From contig DGES01000026.1 in assembly GCA_002386065.1 (NCBI GenBank), forward strand, positions 1-64,000: DNA of 64,000 nucleotides, in the 5' to 3' direction. The translations under genes and the position numbers were made by a program. The notes below the pieces were generated by a model. That model worked only from the letters and a program-made list of their open reading frames with translations. It had not been told where the DNA came from and searched no databases. Source of the DNA: Firmicutes bacterium UBA3920. Lineage in GTDB: Bacteria; Bacillota; Clostridia; Caldicoprobacterales; Xylanivirgaceae. This document shows, in pieces, positions 9,939 to 18,798 of the stretch; the first letter of the stretch is position 1; every line of letters begins with the position of its first letter.

Positions 9939-10871
9939 ATGAATAGTAACACTTATCTAGAATCTTCATCGCCACATATACATCAAGGTATTTCTACTAA
10001 ATCAATTATGAGAGATGTGATTATAGCGCTTTTACCAGCTCTTGTAGCTAGTATTATAGTTTTTAAGATAAGAGCTCTTATAATAGTTGTTTTATCAGTT
10101 GTATCTTGTGTATTAGGAGAATTATTATGGCAAAAAACATTTAAACAAAAGGTAACAATAGATGATTTAAGCGCTGTTGTAACTGGAATATTACTTGCTT
10201 TTTCTCTTCCACCTTCTGTTCCATACTATATACCAGTGATAGGTGGAATATTTGCAATAATAATTGTTAAACAGATATTTGGTGGTATTGGTAAAAATTT
10301 TTTAAATCCAGCACTTGCATCTAGGGCATTCCTTATGGCAACATGGCCAGCTGTCATGACAAAGTGGACATTAGATGGTATATCCACTGCTACCCCACTC
10401 GAATTGTTAAATAATGCAAGTCCCAACCTCCCTTCCCTGTGGGAAGTTTTTATAGGTTACACAGGTGGTTCCATAGGTGAAACTTCAGCCTTAGCTCTAA
10501 TCATAGGTGGTATATATCTGTTATATAGAAATGTTATTACATGGGAAATCCCTGTATCATATATTGGTTCTGTCTTTTTACTTTCATTCCTTTTTTGTAA
10601 TACAGGTACTCCCTTCATATTTGCATTATACGAAATATTTGCAGGTGGTCTTCTATTAGGTGCTATATATATGGCTACCGATTACACCACATCTCCAGTT
10701 ACTAAAAAAGGAAAATTTATAATGGGTATTGGATGTGGTGTGTTGACATTTCTATTTAGGACAATTGGACAGACTGCAGAAGGTGTTTGCTACTCCATAC
10801 TTATAATGAACCTATTCGTTCCAATGATTGAAAGACACACTATTCCTAGAACTTTTGGGGAGGTGAAGTAA
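9939..10871 (+). CDS. rnfD: Rnf-like complex subunit D (flavinylated membrane subunit)
   Basis: This 310-residue integral membrane protein of the NqrB/RnfD family has about eight to nine hydrophobic segments. STATPL at residues 149-154 matches the covalent FMN site, with Thr152 as the expected attachment residue. Conserved loops FGGIGKNFLNPALASRAF (about 111-128) and MATDYTTSPVTKKGK (about 246-260) are the family hallmarks. It follows rnfC by five bases with ribosome site AAAGGGTG. FMN transfer would need an ApbE-type transferase, which is not in this window. Confidence 0.95.
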   Translation: MNSNTYLESSSPHIHQGISTKSIMRDVIIALLPALVASIIVFKIRALIIVVLSVVSCVLGELLWQKTFKQKVTIDDLSAVVTGILLAFSLPPSVPYYIPVIGGIFAIIIVKQIFGGIGKNFLNPALASRAFLMATWPAVMTKWTLDGISTATPLELLNNASPNLPSLWEVFIGYTGGSIGETSALALIIGGIYLLYRNVITWEIPVSYIGSVFLLSFLFCNTGTPFIFALYEIFAGGLLLGAIYMATDYTTSPVTKKGKFIMGIGCGVLTFLFRTIGQTAEGVCYSILIMNLFVPMIERHTIPRTFGEVK

Positions 10872-11447
10872 TTGAAAATAGAGCTTAAATGGACGTTAAT
10901 ACTAGTAGTACTCATAGTGATATGCTCTATTATCACTGGAGTAGTATATGGGGCTTTAGAAGATAAAATTGCTGAAAATAACTTTGAGACTAAAGATAAT
11001 ATAGACATAACCTCCTTGTTACCTGAAGCTGATAGTCTAAAAGATTTAGATATAGACATCCCCGAAGATAGTAAAATACGTAGTGTAAAAGGCGCATATA
11101 GCAATGATGAATTGAAGGGCTATCTTATAAAAGTTGATTCCGAAGGAGCATACAGCACCATATCTATAGCAATTGCTATAACCAACGAAGGAAAGATATC
11201 AGGTATAGAAATATTATCTCAAAATGAAACTGAAGGACTTGGAGATAAAATTGCAGATGATGAGTTTACAAGTAGATTTAAAGATAAAACAGCCAAAACT
11301 CCTTTAACGCTTGTAAATGATGAGACATCAGCTAATGATGAAGTACAAGGTATCTCAGGAGCTACCATAAGTGCTCAAGCCGTAGTTGACGGTGTCAATG
11401 CTGCAATAGAATTTTTTAATACTCATCTTGAAGGAGGAGGGAATTAA
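10872..11447 (+). CDS. rnfG: Rnf-like complex subunit G (flavinylated)
   Basis: This 191-residue protein has one N-terminal membrane helix (about 8-28) and an extracytoplasmic FMN-binding domain. ISGATIS near residues 161-167 is the flavinylation motif, with Thr of SGAT the expected phosphodiester FMN site. It starts with TTG immediately after the rnfD stop codon, behind GGGGAGGTGAAGTAA. This points to translational coupling. Length and motif are normal for RnfG. Confidence 0.93.
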   Translation: MKIELKWTLILVVLIVICSIITGVVYGALEDKIAENNFETKDNIDITSLLPEADSLKDLDIDIPEDSKIRSVKGAYSNDELKGYLIKVDSEGAYSTISIAIAITNEGKISGIEILSQNETEGLGDKIADDEFTSRFKDKTAKTPLTLVNDETSANDEVQGISGATISAQAVVDGVNAAIEFFNTHLEGGGN

Positions 11448-11449
11448 TC

Positions 11450-11977
11450 TTGAACTCATATAATAATAAAAAAAATAATACAGCATTATTAGCTGCCATA
11501 TGTACTGGATTCGTTGCTACTACTAGTTTAAAAACGGCACTCTCCATAGGTTTGGCTGCTTCTATAGTATTGATAATTACAAATTTGATAATGCATCTAT
11601 TCATAAACAAAGCACCTAATTCCATGTTGATGCTATTTTATATAATACTAACTGCATTCATAACTAGTATTATGTACTTGATTTTCCAAGCATATTTTCC
11701 CGATATTGTAAACGAATTGGGAATATATATACCAGTGCTACTTTTTACTATATCTATAATAGTACAAATATTCTTGCATGAAAAAAAATATTCAATATTA
11801 AATATATTAGCTCTTAGTATAGGGTTTATATTAATTTTATGTGGTATTGGTATAATAAGAGAATTATTAGGGGGAAAATATACTGCTATATTAGAAGCAC
11901 CTGCAGCCTTCATAATTACAGGATTCTTACTTGCAATTTTATCTGGTATTTTTGACAAAGATAAAAAAACAGCATAA
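11450..11977 (+). CDS. rnfE: Rnf-like complex subunit E (divergent)
   Basis: This 175-residue membrane protein of the NqrD/RnfE family has about five to six helices. It is shorter than typical RnfE (about 200). One half-helix Cys is kept (C18 in LAAICTG). The second family Cys, normally in an NC motif, is replaced around FTISIIV. The only other Cys lies late, in ILILCGIG. These family cysteines bind the intramembrane 2Fe-2S cluster together with RnfA. It starts with TTG behind GGAGGAGGGAATTAATC, two bases after rnfG. Confidence 0.85.
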   Translation: MNSYNNKKNNTALLAAICTGFVATTSLKTALSIGLAASIVLIITNLIMHLFINKAPNSMLMLFYIILTAFITSIMYLIFQAYFPDIVNELGIYIPVLLFTISIIVQIFLHEKKYSILNILALSIGFILILCGIGIIRELLGGKYTAILEAPAAFIITGFLLAILSGIFDKDKKTA

Positions 11978-11996
11978 ATAGAAAGAAGTGATTTTT

Positions 11997-12563
11997 ATGG
12001 ATTTTATATATCTTCTTGTAGCTACTATTTTTTCAGATAATTTTGTGCTTTCAAAACTTTTAGGGGTATATCCTGTTATAAATAAAAGCAACAAAAAAAT
12101 CTCTATAGTGCAGGAAGGCATATTGGTAACAATTTCCTTGATTGTAATGTCTATATTTAGTTATATACTTTATACTTGGATACTAGAACCACTAAATATC
12201 TCATACCTAACAACTATCTTATTTTCCTTAATTTTATTTTTAGTTGCACAATTAACTGTTTTAATATCTAAAAAAATGGGTAAATATAATAATGTAGGTA
12301 TATCAGTAGAACAAATAGTAGCTAACTCAATAATACTAGCAGCTGTACTTATAGGTATAGAACAAGAGCATATATTATACTCTGTGATCTATGCAATAGG
12401 TGCTGGTCTAGGTTATACCTTGATATCTGTACTAATATCTGATGCAATGGATAGGGTAGATGAAGATACTATAGTACCAGCTTTCAGCGGTATACCCATA
12501 AGGCTTATAGCCCTTGGACTTATGGCCTATGCTTTTTTAGGGTTTAATGGTATCGCACCATAA
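11997..12563 (+). CDS. rnfA: Rnf-like complex subunit A (cysteine-free variant)
   Basis: This protein is 188 residues from ATG 11997; an in-frame GTG at 11988 would add three. It has six hydrophobic segments and the RnfA/NqrE pattern SDNFVLSKLLG near the N-terminus. The protein has no cysteine at all. Tyr25 stands where the family has the Cys of LGxCP, and Ser111 (VANSIIL) where it has the Cys of TNC. Both are ligands of the intramembrane 2Fe-2S cluster in solved Nqr/Rnf complexes. In usual operons rnfB follows rnfA; here it does not. Family assignment is good, but function as canonical RnfA is doubtful. Confidence 0.85.
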   Translation: MDFIYLLVATIFSDNFVLSKLLGVYPVINKSNKKISIVQEGILVTISLIVMSIFSYILYTWILEPLNISYLTTILFSLILFLVAQLTVLISKKMGKYNNVGISVEQIVANSIILAAVLIGIEQEHILYSVIYAIGAGLGYTLISVLISDAMDRVDEDTIVPAFSGIPIRLIALGLMAYAFLGFNGIAP

Positions 12564-12667
12564 ATCTTGTTCGCATGCTACTCCATGTTTATTCAACCTA
12601 TGGTTGTAATATAACAATATTTGATCTATTGTAAAAATACTAAAAAATGAAAATGGAGGTATCTATT

Positions 12668-13120
12668 ATGAAGAAAACATTAAGTATTTTCATTATTTCA
12701 CTCATGCTTGCAACAATTTTAGTTGGTTGTGGTGATAGTAGTGGATATAAAGATGGCACTTACAAGGCAACTTATGATAATTTTGATGAACATGGATGGA
12801 AAGCTTATGTAGAGATAACCATTAAAGATGGTAAAATCGCTGATGTCGATTTTGATTATGTGAATGAAGAGGGAAATTTGAAATCTGAAGATGAAGAATA
12901 CAATGCTACTATGAAGGAGGCATCTGGCACTTCACCTGAAGAATTCTCGCCGGCGCTAGAACAACAACTTATAGAAAAACAAAACGTAAAAGAAATAGAC
13001 AATATAACCGGAGCAACACATTCGGTGGAAAACTTCAAAGAATTGGCAAATGCAGCATTAAAAAATGCTAAATCAGGTAATACTGAAGAAGTTATACTTG
13101 AACAAAAAAAAGCTGAATAA
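12668..13120 (+). CDS. FMN-binding-domain lipoprotein
   Basis: This 150-residue exported lipoprotein has a lysine-containing N-terminal leader and hydrophobic core followed by lipobox LVGC, so it is anchored outside the membrane. One FMN-binding domain carries DNITGATHS near residues 110-118, which fits the flavinylation consensus DxxTGATS. I chose the ATG at 12668 because GGAGGTATCTATT precedes it; an upstream in-frame ATG at 12647 has no ribosome site. It follows rnfA by about 100 bases and ends at a terminator, so it is probably the last gene of the Rnf-like operon. It likely accepts electrons from RnfG/RnfD on the outer face. That role is inference from context and from known flavinylated extracytosolic electron carriers. 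Confidence 0.85.
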   Translation: MKKTLSIFIISLMLATILVGCGDSSGYKDGTYKATYDNFDEHGWKAYVEITIKDGKIADVDFDYVNEEGNLKSEDEEYNATMKEASGTSPEEFSPALEQQLIEKQNVKEIDNITGATHSVENFKELANAALKNAKSGNTEEVILEQKKAE

Positions 13121-13124
13121 GAAA

Positions 13125-13168
13125 AGGCTGTTGTAAAACTATTAATAGTTTTGCAACAGCTTTTTTAT
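13125..13168 (+). terminator. Intrinsic terminator of the Rnf-like operon
   Basis: A long stem AAGGCTGTTGTAAAACT/AGTTTTGCAACAGCCTT (one mismatch) is followed by a T run just after the lipoprotein stop codon. Confidence 0.9.
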
Positions 13169-13170
13169 AA

Positions 13171-13487
13171 ACTAAAATAAATGTATAGCTCTTATATTCA
13201 AATAAAATGTAATTTATACTATTTGAACAGTAATACCTATTACACAATTTCTAAGCTTACTTATTAGCTAATTCCAATAAATTAAATAATGACATCCATA
13301 TCCAAAATGTAGTAATAAGCCTCAAATTAAAAAATATTATTTACCATTAAATTTAAATAAATTTTTAACTCGTATAAACCTCAAACTCATTATTAAAAAT
13401 TAGTTTATGAAATCAAAAAATCTAATATCTGAAATCAGAGCTTTTTGTTTATAATGCTTATATATTAGTTAAAAAGTCATGGTTCTA
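13171..13487. other. AT-rich convergent spacer
   Basis: No gene, RNA or repeat is recognisable between the Rnf-like operon terminator and the stop codon of the nucleoside kinase gene. Base composition is very AT-rich. Confidence 0.5.
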
Positions 13488-15146
13488 TTAATAGAAGCAA
13501 CTTCCACCTATAAATTCTCTCAATATAGAATTATTAGGTATTTGCTCAGGCTCTAACTCTATAAAATATTTCATAAACTTTTTTAATCTATTTACTTCAG
13601 TAAAATACGGACTATCTCTACTAACATCTTCGAGCAATGGAAATATATATGGTTTTAATACAGACAGCTCATATATGAGAGCTGAATTAAACATAAAATC
13701 TGCTTGCTCCTGATATGGAAAAATATTTTTCTCTTCTCCTTCCCTCACCATAGGCCACATACTGAGGGTTTCCTCTATAGAAGTTCCCCTAAATAGGTGA
13801 TCTCTAACTATGCGTCTTATGAGGCGCGTATCTGTAGTAGGTATTCTGTTGTGATTATCTATATTGAGTTGAGTAAGTGCACTGATATATATCTTGTACT
13901 TGTTGGATTTTGGTATCATAGCAGTCAATTTTTCATTAAGTCCATGGATACCTTCAACTATTATTGGCTGATCTTCGTCAATCTTCACTACTTTTCCAGT
14001 ATATTCTCTAGAACCTGTTTTAAAATTATAAAATGGAATTTGAACCGCTTGCCCCTGTATAAGCTGGGTTAGATGTTCATTGAACAGTTCAATATCTATA
14101 ACGTCTATGGATTCCATATCACGCTTTCCATCTTCATTTAAAGGAATATCCTCTCTATTTAAAAAGTAATTGTCTATAGATATAGATACAGGTTTTAATC
14201 CATTTACCATAAGTTGAACCCTAAAACGTTGAGCAAAAGTTGTCTTGCCTGAGGAAGATGGACCTGCAATCAAAATCAATCTTATACCGTCTCTCTGCTC
14301 AGATATATCATCTGCAATTTGGGCAATAATTTTCTCTTGATGGGCTTCACATATTCGTATGAGATCTCCACCTTTATTCTGCTTTATTGCATTATTTAAA
14401 TCGGCTACATTTTCTACTTCTATCCGCTTGCACCACTTTTCTGACTCTCTATATACTCTAAATAATTTAGGCGAATCAACAAATTCCGCTACTTTATCTG
14501 GTTTATCTTTAGATGGATATAAAAGCACTATACCTGGAAGATGGAAATGTAATTTGAATTTTTTAATATAGCCAGTACTAGGTACCATATAACCATATAA
14601 ATAGTCATACATCCATCCACATCTATATAAGTTTACATAATCTTCTGGCCTAAATTCTAGCATTTCGATTTTATCGCAAAAACCCATGTCTTTAAATATG
14701 CGTTCTGCCTCAGTTTTGGATACTCTAAGTCGTTCGAAGGGTTCATTATTAGCCACAATTTCTCGCATTTTGTTTTCTATTTCTTTTACTTGTTTTGAGT
14801 TTAATGGAAATTGTCCATGAAGTTCGCAATACAAGCCATTCCCTAGACTATGTTCTATAAATACATCACTATCTGGAAAAAGTTCATAACATGCCCTAAT
14901 AAAAATAAATATTAGGCTCCTCAAATAGATTCTAATTCCATCTGTCATCGACATATCAATAAATTGTATACTGCAATCTTCATATAGAGTATAGGATAAT
15001 TCTCTAATAGAATTATTTACCTTAGCAGCAACTATCTGTGCTGGCCACATATCTTGATACTGAACACTTATGTGTTCCAATTTTGTACCTCTATTAACCT
15101 CTATCCTCTCATCACCAATATTTACTATAATTTTATCTTTCTTCAT
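13488..15146 (-). CDS. TGS-domain nucleoside (uridine-like) kinase
   Basis: This protein is about 552 residues, with domains in the order TGS (about 1-65), a ThrRS/AlaRS-type second additional domain (about 70-190), and a C-terminal uridine kinase/phosphoribulokinase domain. The P-loop is GPSSSGKTTF (about 290-299), followed by DNYFLNREDIP and the PFYNFKTG loop. The family is widespread in Clostridia and often annotated as nucleoside kinase; the true substrate is not established. ATG 15146 starts the TGS domain; a GTG five codons upstream (15161), with AAAGGA nine bases ahead, is equally plausible. The longer frame to 15191 lacks support. Confidence 0.88.
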   Translation of the reverse strand: MKKDKIIVNIGDERIEVNRGTKLEHISVQYQDMWPAQIVAAKVNNSIRELSYTLYEDCSIQFIDMSMTDGIRIYLRSLIFIFIRACYELFPDSDVFIEHSLGNGLYCELHGQFPLNSKQVKEIENKMREIVANNEPFERLRVSKTEAERIFKDMGFCDKIEMLEFRPEDYVNLYRCGWMYDYLYGYMVPSTGYIKKFKLHFHLPGIVLLYPSKDKPDKVAEFVDSPKLFRVYRESEKWCKRIEVENVADLNNAIKQNKGGDLIRICEAHQEKIIAQIADDISEQRDGIRLILIAGPSSSGKTTFAQRFRVQLMVNGLKPVSISIDNYFLNREDIPLNEDGKRDMESIDVIDIELFNEHLTQLIQGQAVQIPFYNFKTGSREYTGKVVKIDEDQPIIVEGIHGLNEKLTAMIPKSNKYKIYISALTQLNIDNHNRIPTTDTRLIRRIVRDHLFRGTSIEETLSMWPMVREGEEKNIFPYQEQADFMFNSALIYELSVLKPYIFPLLEDVSRDSPYFTEVNRLKKFMKYFIELEPEQIPNNSILREFIGGSCFY

Positions 15147-15297
15147 AACTCTATTTATCACCCTTTGCCGTCCTTTAAAAAACCACATCACAAACCATTA
15201 TTGTTTTTTAGTCACATAGCATAAAACTCAAATCATCTATACGCTATTAGACATTATTATACCCTTTTAAATATTTTAAATTTTAAAAATAAATTTT

Positions 15298-16968
15298 CTA
15301 CGCAGTTTCTGTACATGTTTCTTTATGGAGCTTAATAAGTTCTTCCACCGCCATTTCCCTAAGCTTATACTTTTGTATTTTACCACTAGCAGTCATGGGA
15401 TAACTATCAATAAAGCGCACATACTTGGGAGTTTTAAATCTGGATAGCCCTTGTTTCACAAATTCAATTATCTCTTCCTCAGTTGGAGGATCTTTTATAT
15501 TGTCTTTTAAAATTATATATGCAAATACTTCCTCTCCATATTTCTTATCAGGTACTCCTATAACTTGTACATCCTTAACAGCAGGGTGTGTATATATAAA
15601 CTCTTCGATCTCTCTAGGATATATGTTTTCTCCACCTCTTATTATCATATCTTTTAATCTACCAGTTATCCTGTAATATCCATTCTTATCCACAGTAGCC
15701 AAATCTCCTGTATGAAGCCAACCATCCGCATCTATTGCTGCCTTTGTAGCCTCTTCCATTTTATAATATCCTTTCATTACACCATAACCACGGGTAATAA
15801 GTTCTCCTTGCTCTCCCGGTTCCACCTCTTCACCTGTATCTGGGTCTATTATTTTAACTTCTACTCCTGGAAGAGGTTTCCCTACTGTAGACACTCTGAC
15901 TTCTATGGGGTCATCAACTCTAGTTTGCGTTATAACTGGAGAAGATTCAGTCTGGCCGTACGCTATAGTTATATCCTTCATATTCATCTTTTCTATGACC
16001 TGTCTCATAATCTTGGTGGGACAAGGTGAACCCGCCATTATACCCGTTCTCAAAGTAGAAAAGTCATATTCATTAAATTTTTGATTTTCAAGTATTCCGA
16101 TAAACATAGTAGGTACACCATGTAAACCTGTACATCGTTCCCGCTGTACCGCTTCCATCACCTTTATGGGATTATAATGATCAATTAAAACCATTGTTGC
16201 TCCTTTAGTAACACATGCCATTACGCCAAGTACACAACCAAAACAATGAAAAAGGGGCACAGGTATACACAATCTATCTCTATAAGTGAGGCGCATACAA
16301 TCAGCAATAGCATTCCCATTATTTATTATATTATAGTGAGTCAACATTACTCCCTTAGGAAAACCTGTCGTGCCTGATGTATATTGCATATTTACAACAT
16401 CTTGAGGACTCAATCCCTTTTGAATTTCCTCTAAGATTTCAGATTCTACTCTTTCAGCCATATCATACAGGTCATTAAAATTGAACATACCATCATGTTT
16501 TGAGTTGCCTATATATATTATATTTCTTAGATAGGGAAACTTAGAAGATCGTAATTGACCTGGGAGAGTATTTTTAAGTTCAGGACAGAGTTCATTTATT
16601 ATTTTAACATAATCAGAGTCTTTAAATCCACTTGTCATAACCAAAGTAGATGTATCTGATTGTCTCAATAGATACTCCAACTCAAAAGCCTTATAGTTAG
16701 TATTTACTGTCACTAAAACTGCTCCAATTCTTCCAGTGGCAAATTGAATAAGTAACCATTCCGGTACATTTGTAGTCCATACAGATACATGATCTCCTTT
16801 TTTAACGCCCATTTCAATCAATCCTCGGGCAACTGTATCTACTTTTTGTTTAAATTGAGAATAAGTCCATCTTATACCTTCAAATGGAAATACAACAGCT
16901 TCATTATCAGGATATCTTTCTGCTTGAATATCCAATAGTTCCCCCAAAGTCATGTCAAGCATTTTCAC
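15298..16968 (-). CDS. Acyl-CoA ligase (AMP-forming), T-box regulated
   Basis: This protein of about 557 residues activates a carboxylic acid to its acyl-CoA through an acyl-adenylate. The P-loop-like motif YTSGTTGFPKGVML, TGDLATVDKNGYYRITGRLKDMI, GGENIYPREIEEF and the terminal TASGKIQK with the catalytic Lys are all present. The family includes medium- and long-chain fatty acid ligases; specificity cannot be read from sequence. GTG 16968 is preferred because AGGAGG lies nine bases upstream; ATG 16962 is possible. The mRNA begins with a T-box leader, which is unusual for this enzyme class and suggests a link to amino acid supply. Confidence 0.92.
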   Translation of the reverse strand: MKMLDMTLGELLDIQAERYPDNEAVVFPFEGIRWTYSQFKQKVDTVARGLIEMGVKKGDHVSVWTTNVPEWLLIQFATGRIGAVLVTVNTNYKAFELEYLLRQSDTSTLVMTSGFKDSDYVKIINELCPELKNTLPGQLRSSKFPYLRNIIYIGNSKHDGMFNFNDLYDMAERVESEILEEIQKGLSPQDVVNMQYTSGTTGFPKGVMLTHYNIINNGNAIADCMRLTYRDRLCIPVPLFHCFGCVLGVMACVTKGATMVLIDHYNPIKVMEAVQRERCTGLHGVPTMFIGILENQKFNEYDFSTLRTGIMAGSPCPTKIMRQVIEKMNMKDITIAYGQTESSPVITQTRVDDPIEVRVSTVGKPLPGVEVKIIDPDTGEEVEPGEQGELITRGYGVMKGYYKMEEATKAAIDADGWLHTGDLATVDKNGYYRITGRLKDMIIRGGENIYPREIEEFIYTHPAVKDVQVIGVPDKKYGEEVFAYIILKDNIKDPPTEEEIIEFVKQGLSRFKTPKYVRFIDSYPMTASGKIQKYKLREMAVEELIKLHKETCTETA

Positions 16969-17000
16969 CTTTATATCCCTCCTAAATATTTTCAACAATA

Positions 17001-17037
17001 AAAAAACTTTTCATCCCCGAACCTAGAGACGAAAAGT
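17001..17037 (-). terminator. T-box-controlled terminator before the acyl-CoA ligase gene
   Basis: On the minus strand a stem formed by AACTTTTCGTC and GGATGAAAAGTT is followed by seven T residues. The 5' arm adjoins the T-box antiterminator sequence, as expected for a charged-tRNA-dependent attenuator. Confidence 0.88.
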
Positions 17038-17282
17038 TACTTTCCGCGGTACCACTCTATTTGACATAATACCATTTTAAAATATGGGCATTATATCCAC
17101 TCGAATATAGGTACAAAAAATACCTTGTCCCAAGTTACGGGGGACCACCGTCCAAGTCTACTTGCTATTCAGCTTTCGGTTGGCAACTCAAGGGCGAGGT
17201 TCAGCTTATATCCTACTGCCTTACACCACCCGGCAGCTCTCTTAAAGGAGTTTAAACTTACTGCTCCCTTTCATCGTCTTTA
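17001..17282 (-). promoter_or_regulatory. T-box leader, specifier reads CTC (leucine)
   Basis: The conserved antiterminator bulge GAGTGGTACCGCGG is at about 17044-17057. Stem I contains the AGTA motif of the specifier-loop left side and the AGAGAG and GGTGTAAGGCAG distal segments. On the right side, TGAACCTCGCCCTTGAG places CTC followed by a purine immediately before the CCCTT arm that pairs with AAGGG. The same reading rule applied to the valS leader in this window yields GTC, the expected valine codon, which supports the leucine call. A strong promoter lies upstream at 17310-17338. Confidence 0.88.
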
Positions 17283-17309
17283 CCATTTTTTATACACGAA
17301 TTTGTATTT

Positions 17310-17338
17310 ATTATATAGTGTAGCCTTGTATTTGTCAA
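17310..17338 (-). promoter_or_regulatory. Sigma-A promoter of the T-box/acyl-CoA ligase transcript
   Basis: TTGACA at 17338-17333 and TATAAT at 17315-17310 are separated by exactly 17 bases; the T-box RNA begins shortly downstream. Confidence 0.9.
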
Positions 17339-17344
17339 CTCAAA

Positions 17345-17640
17345 TTTTTTGGAGTGTTCCCACATTCTTTTCTGAATCATAGATAAATCAATACCTTTGC
17401 CGTTTAATATGTAAACAGCAAATAAAACACTACAAGTCAATGTGATTTATTTGCTCGTATAAATGCATTTTTCTATGGAAAATCAAAAAAAATGTTAAGA
17501 ACAATATACTATAAAATGTTAATATTTATTTTGCAGCTTGAATTATAAATCCAGAGGGTTATTTAGCAAAATATCTGTATAGAATATTTCTAAAAAAACC
17601 CGTCATTTAACTTTACAACCTGGGAATAATAACAAAATAT
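17345..17640. other. AT-rich spacer
   Basis: No coding, RNA or repeat signal is recognisable between the T-box promoter and the tRNA promoter. Confidence 0.5.
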
Positions 17641-17650
17641 AAAAAAAGTA

Positions 17651-17678
17651 TTGACATTTTAAACATATTTGGTATAAT
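17651..17678 (+). promoter_or_regulatory. Promoter of the tRNA-Gln/tRNA-Glu unit
   Basis: TTGACA at 17651-17656 and TATAAT at 17673-17678, with a 16-base spacer, lie 40 bases before the first tRNA. Confidence 0.85.
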
Positions 17679-17717
17679 GGTTAACGCTGGTTATTTGAAA
17701 TCAAATAATAAAAATAT

Positions 17718-17791
17718 TGCGGAATGGTGTAACGGTAGCACATATGACTCTGACTCATATTGTCTAGGTTCGAATCCTAGTTCCGCAGCCA
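17718..17791 (+). tRNA. tRNA-Gln (anticodon CTG)
   Basis: The acceptor TGCGGAA/TTCCGCA has the U1-A72 pair typical of bacterial tRNA-Gln. The D arm is GTG/CAC. The anticodon stem TATGA/TCATA has loop CTCTGAC, anticodon CTG. The T arm is CTAGG-TTCGAAT-CCTAG, and CCA is encoded. It reads CAG only. Confidence 0.94.
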
Positions 17792-17798
17792 ATATTAT

Positions 17799-17873
17799 GC
17801 CCCCATGGTCAAGCGGTTAAGATGCCGCCCTCTCACGGCGGTGACAGGGGTTCGAATCCCCTTGGGGGTACCA
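17799..17873 (+). tRNA. tRNA-Glu (anticodon CTC)
   Basis: The acceptor GCCCCCA pairs with TGGGGGT (G1-U72 wobble). The anticodon stem CCGCC/GGCGG has loop CTCTCAC, anticodon CTC. The T arm is AGGGG-TTCGAAT-CCCCT, and CCA is encoded. It reads GAG only and is cotranscribed with tRNA-Gln. Confidence 0.93.
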
Positions 17874-17876
17874 ATC

Positions 17877-17932
17877 AAAACTAACCATTATCTATTTATA
17901 ATACAGTAAATAGTTAATGGTTAGTTTTTTGT
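17877..17932 (+). terminator. Intrinsic terminator after the tRNA pair
   Basis: AAACTAACCATTA pairs with TAATGGTTAGTTT and is followed by a T run. It may also serve the convergent merR-type gene. Confidence 0.85.
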
Positions 17933-17941
17933 CGTTTTTAT

Positions 17942-18754
17942 CTACTTTTTTCTTATAGGTATTTGAATTTCTGTTATAAATTCATCTATACAACTCGTTT
18001 CATGTATATCAATTTTATATATTTCAATGGGGTTTGATAATACCTCATATTTTTTATTGTCTATATATTCAAGCATTTTAGGTATAAACATCTTACTTTG
18101 TTCATAAGACCCTCTATAGGTAAGACTAAGGTAACATCCCTCATCCAATATTAAGTTATAGCTCTCATCCCACGGATCTAAAAGAAAAAAAACAGATTCA
18201 TAGAGATTATATATGTCTTTTTTTATATATTCCATTGAAACTGTAGCACCTATATTATTGTTACCAAAAAGATATAGTCTATCCTCATATTGTTTTTGTA
18301 ATTTTTTTATTAAAAAATCGACTTCTTCATCTCGCGATACTTTCCCATTTAACTTAAGAACTCTCCTCTCTTCTAAGTAAATAAGTTTCATAGTATTTAA
18401 TTTTATGTCTTTGTGTGCATTTTCTATATTCTGTAGCCTATGATCCATACTCCTTTTAGTCTCTTTTAATTTCCTTATCTTTTTATCTATAAGCTCCATT
18501 TGACTGTTTAATATCGCTTTAGTTGAATCAACAGTTCTATTATCTAAATATTTTTTTATTTGTTTCATAGTGAAGTCTAAATTTTTAAGATCTTTAATCA
18601 CATTTAACTTCCATATATCCTGCATTTTATAGAGTCTATAACCATTTTTATCCCTCGATGGATTTAATATCCCAATTTCTTCATAATATCTAAGTGAATC
18701 CCTACCAATATCATATATCTTGGATATCTCTCCTATTGTATAATAATTTTTCAT
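17942..18754 (-). CDS. MerR-family transcriptional regulator
   Basis: This protein is 270 residues from ATG 18754. An N-terminal winged helix-turn-helix (YTIGEISKIYDIGRDSLRYYEEIGIL, about 3-28) is followed by the family's dimerisation coiled coil (about 75-120). The C-terminal domain of about 150 residues resembles GyrI/effector-binding folds and may sense a drug-like ligand. The start is set by GGAGGGTAAATCT; an upstream extension of 44 residues overlaps the divergent promoter and is unlikely to be coding. It is divergent from a MATE pump gene whose promoter has the stretched spacer typical of MerR control. Confidence 0.92.
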   Translation of the reverse strand: MKNYYTIGEISKIYDIGRDSLRYYEEIGILNPSRDKNGYRLYKMQDIWKLNVIKDLKNLDFTMKQIKKYLDNRTVDSTKAILNSQMELIDKKIRKLKETKRSMDHRLQNIENAHKDIKLNTMKLIYLEERRVLKLNGKVSRDEEVDFLIKKLQKQYEDRLYLFGNNNIGATVSMEYIKKDIYNLYESVFFLLDPWDESYNLILDEGCYLSLTYRGSYEQSKMFIPKMLEYIDNKKYEVLSNPIEIYKIDIHETSCIDEFITEIQIPIRKK

Positions 18755-18798
18755 AGATTTACCCTCCACCTTCACTATATTGAGTTTATTTATAAATC

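Noticed and set aside
17258..17440. 60-codon frame overlapping the T-box leader and its promoter
   Set aside because: It lies across an untranslated RNA element and a strong promoter.
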